Shown here in pieces: positions 17,052-26,409 of a DNA stretch of 64,000 bases. Under the pieces are notes generated by a model, which saw nothing but the letters and a program-made list of their open reading frames with translations, was not told where the DNA came from and ran no database searches. This stretch comes from an uncultured Desulfovibrio sp. GTDB taxonomy: Bacteria; Desulfobacterota; Desulfovibrionia; Desulfovibrionales; Desulfovibrionaceae. A program made the translations under genes and the position numbers. The first letter of the stretch is position 1. Every line of letters starts with the position of its first letter. The DNA lies in the NCBI GenBank assembly GCA_913063155.1, contig CAJXYU010000001.1, positions 930,001 through 994,000 on the forward strand, in the 5' to 3' direction.

Positions 17052-18110
17052 ATGAAGCCACGTATTCTTCATCTTTTCAACGACTTTCATATTGGAGGGG
17101 TTGAACGACAACATTTGCTTCTACTTAAACACCTTCCAGCAGACTTTGAGCACCTCTGCTGGTCATATACAAAAGGTCCAATTGAAAGCATATTGGACTC
17201 CATGAACATCCCTCACGTAAGCGGCCCTTTTGAAACACTGCGAAAACTATGCGCTGGTATGGAGTATGATTGCATAGTTGTCCGAACCAATCGCTACATG
17301 CGCCAACTTTCACCTCTGCTTAAACAGACAAACAAGCCTGTTATATATTTTCGTAATTATTTACGATGGCATGAAGGAAATGGAACCACTTTTGATCCAG
17401 AACTGGAACGCCTAGGCTTTGAAATGGCCGACCATGTTTTTTTCAGTGGGCCGACATTAAAATCTCCCGTTGAAAAGATGAAGTTCCCCATCCCCGGAGG
17501 AGAAATACTTCACAATGCTCTCGACTTTGATCAGCATACACTCATGCCGAAAACCACTCCACCTGCTCCCCCATTTAAGATCGGTATGCTCGGCAATATC
17601 AACCCGGTAAAAAACTATACTGCGGCCATTGAGGCTCTTTATCAAGACCTGCGCGCCCACAAGGTGCATCTGACAATTGCAGGCGCATTCCATTACCCAG
17701 ACTACGGCCGAGAGCTAAAGTTAAAAGCTGAGGGCCTCCCCATATCGTTCATAAGCTATATAAATGATGTGTCAGCTTTTTTGGCAGCGCAGGATGTTTT
17801 TCTGTCCACCTCAAAACATGAAGGTTGGCCCAACAGCATTATGGAGGCTTTTGCAAACGGGTTACCGGCAATTGCCCCCGATGTTGGTGATATCATGGAC
17901 ACCTTTGGGCCTAACCAGCCAGGATTCATCTACCCTGCTGGCGAATATGGCTACATCCCCAGATTGATAGAAAAAACATGTAAGCCCAATCATTATGTAA
18001 AGTTATCCCGAGCGGCTGTTGAAAGGGCAAAAAAATTCAATATTGAGGTCGCAGTTGACAAACTATCGCAGACCATAAACATGCTCATACAGCAAAAAAA
18101 TAATGATTGA
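17052..18110 (+). CDS. Glycosyltransferase family 4-like protein
   Basis: 352 aa. RILHLFNDFHIGGVERQHLLLLKHL is the usual GT4 opening with the donor-loop GG. KIGMLGNINPVKNYTAAIEAL opens the second lobe, and DVFLSTSKHEGWPNSIMEAFANGLPAIAP holds the conserved E-x7-E-type donor site. It probably transfers a hexose to the growing glycan. GGAG stands 7 bases before the ATG. The 130-base gap before it shows no feature. Confidence 0.8.
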   Translation: MKPRILHLFNDFHIGGVERQHLLLLKHLPADFEHLCWSYTKGPIESILDSMNIPHVSGPFETLRKLCAGMEYDCIVVRTNRYMRQLSPLLKQTNKPVIYFRNYLRWHEGNGTTFDPELERLGFEMADHVFFSGPTLKSPVEKMKFPIPGGEILHNALDFDQHTLMPKTTPPAPPFKIGMLGNINPVKNYTAAIEALYQDLRAHKVHLTIAGAFHYPDYGRELKLKAEGLPISFISYINDVSAFLAAQDVFLSTSKHEGWPNSIMEAFANGLPAIAPDVGDIMDTFGPNQPGFIYPAGEYGYIPRLIEKTCKPNHYVKLSRAAVERAKKFNIEVAVDKLSQTINMLIQQKNND

Positions 18111-18149
18111 CCCCTTAAAACGATTGACTTCGTGTGCCGGGAAACGACT

Positions 18150-19322
18150 ATGAAAATTGCATGCATAGGGAATATGAACAATAATATGTTCTGCCTTACA
18201 CGATACCTTCGTGCTCAAGGTTTGGACTGCGATTTGTTGCTCCTTTGGTATGAACAGGATCATTTCCACCCATCCTGTGACAGCCTAGACGATGGCTGGA
18301 AAACATATACACACCGGCTCACAAAATGGGGTTCAAAATTCCTGACTGGCACACTGGCCGAAACCTATGCTGAAGACCTTGCACCCTATGACAAAATAAT
18401 AGGTAGCAACCTAGCGCCAGCATTCGTGTATAAAGCAGGGCGTACTCTTGACATTTTCTGCCCTCATGGCAGCGACTACACAGAAGTACCTTATATCAAA
18501 GATAGTTCAGGCAATCTGACAGACTTGGCAAAATATCAGCGAAAGGGCATTTCCGCAGCCAAGCACTGCTTTGCAGCTAGGACAAATCAGAAACGATACA
18601 GGCTGCTTACGCGTTTTATCGATGAATCAAAAATAATTAGTCTGCCAATCACCCAATTCTATCTCAACGAATACAAAGAAAGCAAACTAGAATCGGCGGT
18701 TCGCTCTTCTACAGACTGTGCAACCCTCAAAAAAATCAAAGCTAATGCTGACTTTTTGATATTCCATCACTCAAGACAATGCTGGACAGGAAAAATCCCT
18801 CTTGATGCAAAAGATAACCAAATATTCTTTCAAGGAGTTGCGCAGCTCTACCATGAACAAGGGATCAAACCAGCAGTTGCCGCCTTTGAATACGGACCGG
18901 ACGTAGATGCTTCTAAAGCTTTGGTTGAAAAACTTGAAATAGATCATCTTGTTCATTGGTTTCCAATATTACCCCGAAAAAAATTAATGCCCATGCTCTG
19001 GCTGTCGGATCTCGTTGGTGTTCAATTTGCTGACAGCTGGCTCACAGGAAGCGTTCTTTTCGAAAGTATGGCGCTTTCCAAACCCATACTTACGCGACGG
19101 GACGACGAACAGTACAGTGACTCTGAAGAATGGCTTCCACCAATCCTGAATGCTTCAACCCCCGAAGGGGTCAGTCAACAGTTATCACTTTTCGCCGACA
19201 ATCGTGAAACTTATAAAAAGTACGGCGTCATTGGCAAACAATGGCTGGACGAAACAAGAACTCAACCGACAATCCAAGCTATGCTTGAGATCCTTCTTAA
19301 CAAGCAGGCCAAGGTGAAATAA
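18150..19322 (+). CDS. Probable glycosyltransferase, GT-B fold
   Basis: 390 aa. MKIACIGNMNNNMFCLTRYLRAQG resembles the acceptor-lobe start of GT-B enzymes. KIIGSNLAPAFVYKAGRTLDIFCPHGSDY and, in the second half, HLVHWFPILPRKKLMPMLWLSDLVGVQF and GSVLFESMALSKPIL resemble the donor lobe. No EC-level function can be assigned. ATG 18150 is chosen over the in-frame GTG at 18132 because the domain begins there. Spacing to the next gene is two bases. Confidence 0.65.
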   Translation: MKIACIGNMNNNMFCLTRYLRAQGLDCDLLLLWYEQDHFHPSCDSLDDGWKTYTHRLTKWGSKFLTGTLAETYAEDLAPYDKIIGSNLAPAFVYKAGRTLDIFCPHGSDYTEVPYIKDSSGNLTDLAKYQRKGISAAKHCFAARTNQKRYRLLTRFIDESKIISLPITQFYLNEYKESKLESAVRSSTDCATLKKIKANADFLIFHHSRQCWTGKIPLDAKDNQIFFQGVAQLYHEQGIKPAVAAFEYGPDVDASKALVEKLEIDHLVHWFPILPRKKLMPMLWLSDLVGVQFADSWLTGSVLFESMALSKPILTRRDDEQYSDSEEWLPPILNASTPEGVSQQLSLFADNRETYKKYGVIGKQWLDETRTQPTIQAMLEILLNKQAKVK

Positions 19323-19324
19323 CT

Positions 19325-21178
19325 ATGTGCGGAATCGTAGGAGTTGTCCATTATGATGGCCGCCCTGTTGACGTTGCCACCATAGAAGGAATGATCGACG
19401 CCATATCCCACAGAGGACCGGATGATCGTGGTGTGTATGTACAAAGCAACGTTGGACTCGGGCATTCAAGGCTTTCCATTATTGACGTTCAAAGTGGGCA
19501 CCAGCCAATGACGAGTCACGACAAAATGCTGTCCATTACCTTTAATGGCGAAATTTACAATTATCGCCAACTCAGGTTAGAATTAGAAGTGGATGGGATT
19601 CATTTCAAGACCAATTCTGACACGGAAGTTATTCTTGCTGCCTATCAACGATACGGATCAAAGTGCTTGGATAAACTTCGTGGCATGTTTGCTTTTTGTA
19701 TTGCTGATTTTCGTTCGCACACACTTTTTCTGGCTAGAGATCACGCAGGAATTAAGCCTCTGTTCTATTGGGCAGACAAAAATTTCTTCGCCTTCGCGTC
19801 AGAGCTTTCAGCTTTACGCCAATTGAACACGATTCCGACCGGCTCCTTGCAAAGCATAGATTATTTTCTGAGGTATCAATACATTCCGGCTCCTTACACA
19901 ATATACAAAGAAATCAATAAATTACACCCGGCACACTTTATCCGTACGGGATTTGAAGGCAACTGCGAACCAACACAATGTTACTGGCAACTCCATTTCA
20001 GTGAGCAAGAGACCACGGCCCCCAGTGATGAAGAAATTTTTCACGGTATTGAGCAGGCCGTCTCCAGTGCTCTGGTTTCGGATGTACCTGTTGGGGTATT
20101 TCTTTCGGGTGGGCTTGATTCTACTTGTGTTGCCAGCCTAGCCCGGCAACAGGCAAAAACACCACTTCAAGCTTTCTGCCTTGGCTTTAATGAAAATAAA
20201 TTCAATGAGATTGGACATGCCATTAATGCCTCTTCGATTTTAAATATTCCGTGTCAAACAAAAATAATTGACGATGAAAGCCTCAACATTCTTCATACGT
20301 TGCTGCCTCATTACGGTGAACCTTTTGGGGACAGTTCTGCCATCCCCACATGGTACGTCTCCAAGCTGGCAAGGGACAAAGTTAAAGTGGTCCTTTCTGG
20401 AGATGGAGGCGACGAACTCTTTGGGGGATATGACAGATACTTCAACTGGCTTGACCTCGAAGCAAGGCTAAAACTTCAGAAAAAGCTAATACAAGAAGAC
20501 AAAGAGGCAGGACGATACAGGACAGCTGAGGCGCTACGGGACGGTCTCGGAGACGGGCCAGAATCCTGGAGTCGCTATGTCTGTTTGACCCGATACGCAA
20601 ACCGCAAAAAACTATGGAAAAACGAATACTCCCACCTTGCGGACACACCCTGTCAACTTTTTCTGGAAGCATGGAAACGGGTGAAACATATAAAAGGGAC
20701 CATGGCCCATGCCCAGTCCATGGATTTTTCCACCTACCTCCCTGGTGCCGTTCTCACCAAGGTGGATGTGGCTTCTATGGCTACAGGCCTCGAGGTTCGG
20801 CCTGTTTTTTTAGATCGCAATCTTATGGAGATGGCGGCTCGGATTCCCTTGCGCCAAAAATACGGAGGAGGAAAAGTGGGAAAACTCCCACTACAAAAGC
20901 TTCTGCATGGTCAATTCCAAAAAACATTTATACAAAGACGCAAACAAGGCTTTTCCCTCCCGGCCCAAAAGTGGACAGCGCCAGGTGGGGCTGGGCATAA
21001 AATGCTTCTAGACCTATATGTATATGGCAGCTCCCCTCTTTGTGAATGGATGCATCGTTCTGAAATCATCCGCCATATTGAGTTACAAAAAAAGGGTATC
21101 CCCAATGCCCATCATCTCTGGCTGCTGCTGGTGCTGGGTCTTTGGATCAACCAAAATCTAGAAATCAAATTTTATTAA
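19325..21178 (+). CDS. asnB: Asparagine synthase (glutamine-hydrolysing) family protein
   Basis: 617 aa. The N-terminal Ntn glutaminase begins MCGIVGVVHYDG with the catalytic Cys2, followed by ISHRGPDDRG. The synthetase half has the ATP loop GVFLSGGLDSTCVASLA near residue 257, LSGDGGDELFGGYDRYF and the C-terminal RRKQGFSLP. AsnB paralogues in glycan clusters often amidate a uronic acid or a similar carboxyl sugar instead of aspartate, and that is the likelier role here (inference). AAACTATG spacing shows it follows the previous gene by two bases. Confidence 0.88.
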   Translation: MCGIVGVVHYDGRPVDVATIEGMIDAISHRGPDDRGVYVQSNVGLGHSRLSIIDVQSGHQPMTSHDKMLSITFNGEIYNYRQLRLELEVDGIHFKTNSDTEVILAAYQRYGSKCLDKLRGMFAFCIADFRSHTLFLARDHAGIKPLFYWADKNFFAFASELSALRQLNTIPTGSLQSIDYFLRYQYIPAPYTIYKEINKLHPAHFIRTGFEGNCEPTQCYWQLHFSEQETTAPSDEEIFHGIEQAVSSALVSDVPVGVFLSGGLDSTCVASLARQQAKTPLQAFCLGFNENKFNEIGHAINASSILNIPCQTKIIDDESLNILHTLLPHYGEPFGDSSAIPTWYVSKLARDKVKVVLSGDGGDELFGGYDRYFNWLDLEARLKLQKKLIQEDKEAGRYRTAEALRDGLGDGPESWSRYVCLTRYANRKKLWKNEYSHLADTPCQLFLEAWKRVKHIKGTMAHAQSMDFSTYLPGAVLTKVDVASMATGLEVRPVFLDRNLMEMAARIPLRQKYGGGKVGKLPLQKLLHGQFQKTFIQRRKQGFSLPAQKWTAPGGAGHKMLLDLYVYGSSPLCEWMHRSEIIRHIELQKKGIPNAHHLWLLLVLGLWINQNLEIKFY

Positions 21179-21202
21179 GACATGGTACCTCCCCCCTCCC
21201 AT

Positions 21203-21883
21203 ATGGAAACTATCGCTGTTATCCCCGCACGGAAAAATTCCAAAGGACTCCCAAGGAAAAACATTCGACTTCTAGGTGGTCGCCCACTTATTTCCTGGAG
21301 TATAGATCTGGCCCTTAGGACTTCAAACATTGATCGAGTTGTAGTATCCACGGATGATAGAGAACTAGCTGAAATTGCGCTGGATTGGGGGGCAGAGGTC
21401 CCGTTCATTCGCCCCCAAAGGCTTGCCAGCGACACTGCGGACTTGGGCGAAGCTATCCGTTACACCCTGAACAGAATGCAGGAAGAGGAAAGCTATGTTG
21501 CTCCTGTACAGGTCACACTATTGCCTACCACACCTTTTCGCTCACCCGATATTGTGGAATTCCTCATAAACAAGCTCAAGTCAGGCCACAAAAGTGTAGT
21601 GACATATGCGCCTATAAAAACACATAAGTACTCTTTTCTCTCAATTAATAGCGAGGGTCGTCTTGTCCGGCATCCAGACAAAGACCTTGTGCCAGCCAAT
21701 CGAACATATTGGTACCCCACAGGTTATCTTATTGGCAGTAGTAACGCTCCTCCAGCCCAAATTAAGCCATTTTACAGGCATTGCATAATTGATCCTGCTC
21801 AAAATATAGACATTGATTATTACAGCGACCTCCTGCTTGCCAGGAAGGTACTGGAAAACGGACTATTCAAGGATCTCACATGA
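21203..21883 (+). CDS. CMP-sugar synthetase, acylneuraminate cytidylyltransferase family
   Basis: 226 aa. METIAVIPARKNSKGLPRKNI is the CTP-binding signature, followed by RPLISWSIDLAL, VVVSTDDRELAEIALDWGAEVPF, LLPTTPFRSPDIV and a terminal DIDYYSDLLLA. The family activates nonulosonic acids or Kdo-like alpha-keto-acid sugars as CMP derivatives. No NeuB-type PEP-dependent synthase is present in this window, which is unusual. ATG 21203 gives the family start; ATG 21182 is also in frame. It overlaps the next gene by four bases. Confidence 0.83.
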   Translation: METIAVIPARKNSKGLPRKNIRLLGGRPLISWSIDLALRTSNIDRVVVSTDDRELAEIALDWGAEVPFIRPQRLASDTADLGEAIRYTLNRMQEEESYVAPVQVTLLPTTPFRSPDIVEFLINKLKSGHKSVVTYAPIKTHKYSFLSINSEGRLVRHPDKDLVPANRTYWYPTGYLIGSSNAPPAQIKPFYRHCIIDPAQNIDIDYYSDLLLARKVLENGLFKDLT

Positions 21884-23082
21884 TCGGAATCGCTATACTG
21901 GCAGCAAACAATAATGGACTTCCTTGGCATACCCTCCCTTACCGCCAACATCTTGAAGCGTTGCTGGAAAGGCTATCTGAAATAGCAGACCAAAAACTGT
22001 ATTTCATCACAGATTTAAAACAACTCGCCAAATACGATTTACAGTGCACCAAGACAATTCACATTTCGAATCTTTCTGAATTTGAAAAATCTACACTGCT
22101 GACCAAAATTCGATCCGAAGAGGGATTCGATAATCGCTCAAAAGTATTCATGGTGGACGCTAAGAACCTCTATATGGATTGTGACACTATAAGAAGCGGA
22201 ATAGATCTCATGATCAAAAGCGATACCCCCGTTGCTAGCCTTCGGCCTATGCAAGGACGTCCACATCAGTATGTCCGCCTTCATTCCATCCTATACACTG
22301 GCGCAGTATACCTCCTGGACAACCAGTGGACATGGAAACAACAAGCAGAATTAGTTGGCACACGTCTTTTTCGAGTCAGTAACTTTGAGTTACAAACTCA
22401 ATCCATATACGCTGTTTCTGGAAATGCTGAATCCATTGAGCTTGTCCCAGCCGACAGGACACAAATTCAGAAGGGTTGCTACCTGCTTTTTGAAGAAAAC
22501 GACAAAGCTCGCTTTATCACCAAAAGAGAGTACGTCGGACAACTGTCAGGCCTGTCACTCCCGCAAAATAAAAACAACATGCCAGCTCGGCTCTACAAAA
22601 TAAGCACAGGCTACCAGCTTACGCTTGACTGCGGGGGAAATGGCCAAGTTGAGGTACTCCCCTTCGACTCAGAAGGCCCACTTCCGGAACGAATACTGCA
22701 AGAGTTAAAAATGAAAAAAGGCCAAGTATACTTTGAAGCCGACTTGGACAAGGCCTCGGGCATCATTGTTTCCGCATACTCCACGGAGTGCCCTCCTCCT
22801 CCGGACTGTGAAATACCATATGATCCCGTCCCCCCTCTTTGGCATCAGAGGATAGGCCAAGTGCGGTTGCCCAATGGAAAAGTCATAACTGGTCGGCAGC
22901 AGCTTACTTTGTACAGCTGGAACGGGGAGTTCCTGGCGGGCAGAGCCGCAGACCTCGAAAACTTTGAAAATTCACTAAACAAAGGCCAAATATCTCCCCT
23001 CATATTACCCATTAAACATAAAATTATTGAAACACTTTTCGATTACTTAGTGTATGAATCACACAGTGAGTCTGAGGATTAG
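21880..23082 (+). CDS. Unknown protein, possible decayed cytidylyltransferase-like fold
   Basis: 400 aa, not recognised with certainty. The ATG overlaps the stop of the CMP-sugar synthetase gene. Segments near residues 85-130 (KVFMVDAKNLYMDCDTIRSG and SDTPVASLRPMQGRPHQYV) resemble the middle of GT-A nucleotidyltransferases, but the signature CTP-binding N-terminus is absent (MIGIAILAANNNGLPWHTLP). The last 180 residues have a different character, with short beta-rich repeats. It may be a non-catalytic partner of the synthetase or a glycan-modifying enzyme. No signal peptide is seen. Confidence 0.5.
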   Translation: MIGIAILAANNNGLPWHTLPYRQHLEALLERLSEIADQKLYFITDLKQLAKYDLQCTKTIHISNLSEFEKSTLLTKIRSEEGFDNRSKVFMVDAKNLYMDCDTIRSGIDLMIKSDTPVASLRPMQGRPHQYVRLHSILYTGAVYLLDNQWTWKQQAELVGTRLFRVSNFELQTQSIYAVSGNAESIELVPADRTQIQKGCYLLFEENDKARFITKREYVGQLSGLSLPQNKNNMPARLYKISTGYQLTLDCGGNGQVEVLPFDSEGPLPERILQELKMKKGQVYFEADLDKASGIIVSAYSTECPPPPDCEIPYDPVPPLWHQRIGQVRLPNGKVITGRQQLTLYSWNGEFLAGRAADLENFENSLNKGQISPLILPIKHKIIETLFDYLVYESHSESED

Positions 23083-23085
23083 ACA

Positions 23086-24141
23086 ATGAAACAAAATGGT
23101 AGGGAAGCACACAGCGCCGGAGTTGGCTCCAAGCTCAACCGTCAAAGCTTCGAAATGAATTTAATGCTTGGAAAGCTGGGCAAACTGCACTCCAGGGGTG
23201 GCTCTTCGGCTGCCAAAACGATATTCGCGCACTTCAAGCAAGGTAAACACCTCACACACACACAGCAAACCGAACCTTCCCAAGCTCACGACAAAACCTA
23301 TTACGCATGTTCAGCCCTTGAGGGGAGTCGAATCATTGATATCGCCACTTTTAACGGCTTGTTCGACTCTTTCATTCCTTTGTCAGACGATTATTCGAAA
23401 TTTCTCTGCTTCAACCCTCACAACGGCAACTTGTATGTTTTAGGCTTGGATGGCTCAATTTCCCCATCTCCATTGGCTTCTGACATCGCCACCATCGGAA
23501 TAACAAAGCATGCTGACCGCATTCTGGTCCTCATAAATAAAGGCACTCAGATAGCAGCCTACGACAGGCAACTCAATCACCTCAAGACTTATGACCTCCT
23601 GCCTACCCCCGTCGACGGGCCCGCTTGGCTGGCCCCGGTCAAAAACGGCTATTATCTTGTCTCAAAGAGTAGCACGGTATGGGCTTTTGATCATGACTTC
23701 AAAATTATAAACAAATTTCATATACCATTTGGATGTATGTATACAAGAATTGTCTCAATTAATAATATCGCTTACATGATAGATCATTCTCTTAAGGATT
23801 GTTCATATGTATTTTCAATAGACGAGAATCAACAAGTTAATACCGTATTTTCTGGCCCATTGCATACTCAAAGTGTTTTTAGGTATTTAAATCTATTATC
23901 TATTGGTGACGTATGTGGTATACATTATTATAACCCAAACACAAATATAATTAAAACAAATCACAACACTTGGTCGAAATACAAAAAAGATGAACTGAGT
24001 ATATGCAACGGAATTATATCTAATAAAGACAGCTTATACATATTTATGAGAACAAATGAAATAGTTTCTAATTCATTTAAACAAACTATAACAGTATTAC
24101 AAAATAAAAATCAATCCTCTGGAGTACAACATGATCACTAA
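23086..24141 (+). CDS. Unknown protein, probably beta-propeller-like
   Basis: 351 aa, not recognised. From about residue 95 it shows repeated blade-like stretches of the form KFLCFNPHNGNLYVLGLDG, ILVLINKGTQIAAYDRQLN, YYLVSKSSTVWAFDHDFK and AYMIDHSLKDCSYVFSIDEN, which suggest a beta-propeller. There is no signal peptide. GAGGA precedes the ATG. Base composition becomes much more AT-rich from about 23.7 kb. The end overlaps the next gene by 11 bases, so they are coupled. Confidence 0.5.
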   Translation: MKQNGREAHSAGVGSKLNRQSFEMNLMLGKLGKLHSRGGSSAAKTIFAHFKQGKHLTHTQQTEPSQAHDKTYYACSALEGSRIIDIATFNGLFDSFIPLSDDYSKFLCFNPHNGNLYVLGLDGSISPSPLASDIATIGITKHADRILVLINKGTQIAAYDRQLNHLKTYDLLPTPVDGPAWLAPVKNGYYLVSKSSTVWAFDHDFKIINKFHIPFGCMYTRIVSINNIAYMIDHSLKDCSYVFSIDENQQVNTVFSGPLHTQSVFRYLNLLSIGDVCGIHYYNPNTNIIKTNHNTWSKYKKDELSICNGIISNKDSLYIFMRTNEIVSNSFKQTITVLQNKNQSSGVQHDH

Positions 24142-25360
24142 AGATTTAATCCCAAATCAGATCAATGTAAATACAGTACATTTTTGTAACTATCGTTGTA
24201 TATATTGTCATTTTTTTTCACGCGAGCTTTCTCCTAATAAACGAAGAATAAAAACACCAAAATTCTACCTAAGAAACGATGATTTTAAAAAACAACTTGA
24301 TATTATACTTCCATATTATTCTAAGTATCATTTAAAACCAACAATTGCGCTCACAGGAATGGGAGAACCATGCCTTAATCCAGAATTTAAAAGCATTATT
24401 AGTACTTTAGAAAAAAGCAATGCTTATTTTAATGTGCTCACAAATTATTCATCTGCCACAACACCATACATTGAGCGCATGATTAATTGTGGAGTTTCAG
24501 CAATTCATACAGATCTCGATGCAGGGTGTAAAAAAACATACGAATCTATTTGCCCAGGAGCAAACTTCGAAACAACTATAAAAAACATTGAGCGTACTTC
24601 ACAATATATTAATCGTACAGGATCAAAATCACATCTAAATGTTAACTTTATTCTTACAAGAACAAATCAAAATGAGGTACTAAAATTTATTGATCTTATG
24701 TGCGATGCTGGCGTCAAGATTGCAACTCTCAAATTAGGCGCAGCTCTTGAATTCAAAGAGTACAATATCTTCTTCAATGATATACATAAACAGTCTGAAA
24801 TGATTAATTGCGTCAAAGAGGCGATGGAATATAGCAAAAAAAAGGGACTAATCCTTCATACTCACAATTATCTCAAATTCCTTACAGGTGAGGATAAACG
24901 CTCTTTAGAGGAAATACTTGCCACCCCTGCGCCGTGCCCTGGAGCAGAAAAGGCCATCTGGCTCAACTTTGTCCCCATGGAGGCAGCTGAAGAAACCATT
25001 CTTGGAAATATAGGAATGTACTGCCACCTTCGGCAAGATCACAAATACAGATGGTTCGGCAATATTCATAAGGACAACTTTGAAGACATACTATGCAATC
25101 AAACGAGGTTAAATCTAATACAGGGAATGTTTAAAAATAAGCACAACGAGATATGCAGCACTTGCGAATATCAGTATTTTAATCTTATGAAAATCATTAA
25201 AGAAAAGATAAAAGAAATAAATTGTTTAGTTGATGAAGCTAACATATTATTCAATAAAGGGAGCCTTGGGGCAGCAAAGAGAAAATATCTTAAAGCACTA
25301 AATATTGATAAAAATAATCAAAAATGCATCACAATGCTCAATAAAATCGAACAAAAATAA
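24131..25360 (+). CDS. Radical SAM protein with SPASM-like C-terminus and TPR-like tail
   Basis: 409 aa. Cluster motif FCNYRCIYC (Cys 19, 23 and 26) binds the SAM-coordinating 4Fe-4S centre; ALTGMGEPCLNPEF and TDLDAGCKKTYESIC follow the usual radical SAM pattern. Near residues 330-345 ICSTCEYQYF with earlier cysteines (APCPGAEK, MYCHLR) suggests a second cluster site. The last 45 residues (LVDEANILFNKGSLGAAKRKY) look like one TPR-type helical pair. Substrate unknown. First of three radical SAM genes in this locus. Very AT-rich; the start overlaps the propeller-like gene. Confidence 0.78.
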   Translation: MITKDLIPNQINVNTVHFCNYRCIYCHFFSRELSPNKRRIKTPKFYLRNDDFKKQLDIILPYYSKYHLKPTIALTGMGEPCLNPEFKSIISTLEKSNAYFNVLTNYSSATTPYIERMINCGVSAIHTDLDAGCKKTYESICPGANFETTIKNIERTSQYINRTGSKSHLNVNFILTRTNQNEVLKFIDLMCDAGVKIATLKLGAALEFKEYNIFFNDIHKQSEMINCVKEAMEYSKKKGLILHTHNYLKFLTGEDKRSLEEILATPAPCPGAEKAIWLNFVPMEAAEETILGNIGMYCHLRQDHKYRWFGNIHKDNFEDILCNQTRLNLIQGMFKNKHNEICSTCEYQYFNLMKIIKEKIKEINCLVDEANILFNKGSLGAAKRKYLKALNIDKNNQKCITMLNKIEQK

Positions 25361-25410
25361 CATAAGCGTAATACACAAAATACTATTCAGCTTTCATTAA
25401 GGAGATGATC

Positions 25411-26409
25411 ATGACAATTACGGGGCAACGGATATTTATTACAGGTGGTACTGGATTCATTGGTACAGCTTTATGCAAACAACTTGCAGATGAAAATGAA
25501 CTTGTTGTCTTTGACAACTGCTACCGCGGCAAGCCGCAAGAAAAACACTTATCGCATAAAAATATCACCGTGATACAAGGTGATATTTTGGACAAGAGTG
25601 CACTGTTAAAATCGATGGTAAACTGCACGTATGTAATCCACCTTGCCTCAATTGCAGGCATCGATACGACCGTGAAAATGCCAGTAAAGGTCATGCAGGT
25701 CGGCATCATCGGACTTTTTAATGTGCTTGATGTAGCTAAAGACATAAAAGGAGTGAAGCGTCTGATAAACTTCTCGACTAGCGAAATATTTGGGGAGTTC
25801 TGCTACAAGCCAGAAGAAGGTGAATGCTCAAAACTTGGAAGCGTTGGCGAGGCACGTTGGACATATGCAGTAAGCAAACTCGCAGGGGAACATCTCGCCA
25901 ACAATTACAGCAAGGCTTACGGAATTCCTGTTACAAGTGTTCGCCCTTTTAATATTTATGGGCCCGGCCAGATAGGCGAAGGAGCAGTACATAATTTTGT
26001 CGTCAGAGCACTCAATGGAGACCCTCTGATCATTCGCAATGACGGAAGCCAGATCCGCTCCTGGTGTTACATCGATGACATCGTCGACTCAATGAACCTT
26101 ATCCTTACCAATGAGGCTGCGGCCGGACAAATTTTCAATATCGGCAACCCAAGAAGCACCCTGACCATAGCCCACTTGGCGGAAATGATAGTTTCTCTGA
26201 GCGACTCATCTTCAGACATAGTTTATCAGAAATGGGACGGTGCTGATATTGGGTTAAGAATCCCAAACGTGGAGAAAGCACGGAACCTGCTTGGCTTTGA
26301 ACCGAAAGTCGACCTTAAGGAAGGACTGTTGAAAACTATCGAATGGTATCGGCAATCGTCAAAACAGAACTTTGTTCAGAGGAGCAGGGAGGCACCATGC
26401 AGCGCGTAG
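25411..26409 (+). CDS. NAD-dependent epimerase/dehydratase (extended SDR)
   Basis: 332 aa. FITGGTGFIGTALCKQL binds NAD, HLASIAGIDTTVKMP follows, and the catalytic pair is in YAVSKLAGEHL (YxxxK). SVRPFNIYGPGQIGEGAVHNF and RSWCYIDDIVDSM are typical of nucleotide-sugar epimerases and 4,6-dehydratases. The exact sugar is unknown. Two in-frame ATGs exist, 25405 and 25411; GGAG at 25401-25404 is touching the first and six bases from the second, so 25411 is chosen. The end overlaps the aldolase-fusion gene by 13 bases. Confidence 0.82.
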   Translation: MTITGQRIFITGGTGFIGTALCKQLADENELVVFDNCYRGKPQEKHLSHKNITVIQGDILDKSALLKSMVNCTYVIHLASIAGIDTTVKMPVKVMQVGIIGLFNVLDVAKDIKGVKRLINFSTSEIFGEFCYKPEEGECSKLGSVGEARWTYAVSKLAGEHLANNYSKAYGIPVTSVRPFNIYGPGQIGEGAVHNFVVRALNGDPLIIRNDGSQIRSWCYIDDIVDSMNLILTNEAAAGQIFNIGNPRSTLTIAHLAEMIVSLSDSSSDIVYQKWDGADIGLRIPNVEKARNLLGFEPKVDLKEGLLKTIEWYRQSSKQNFVQRSREAPCSA

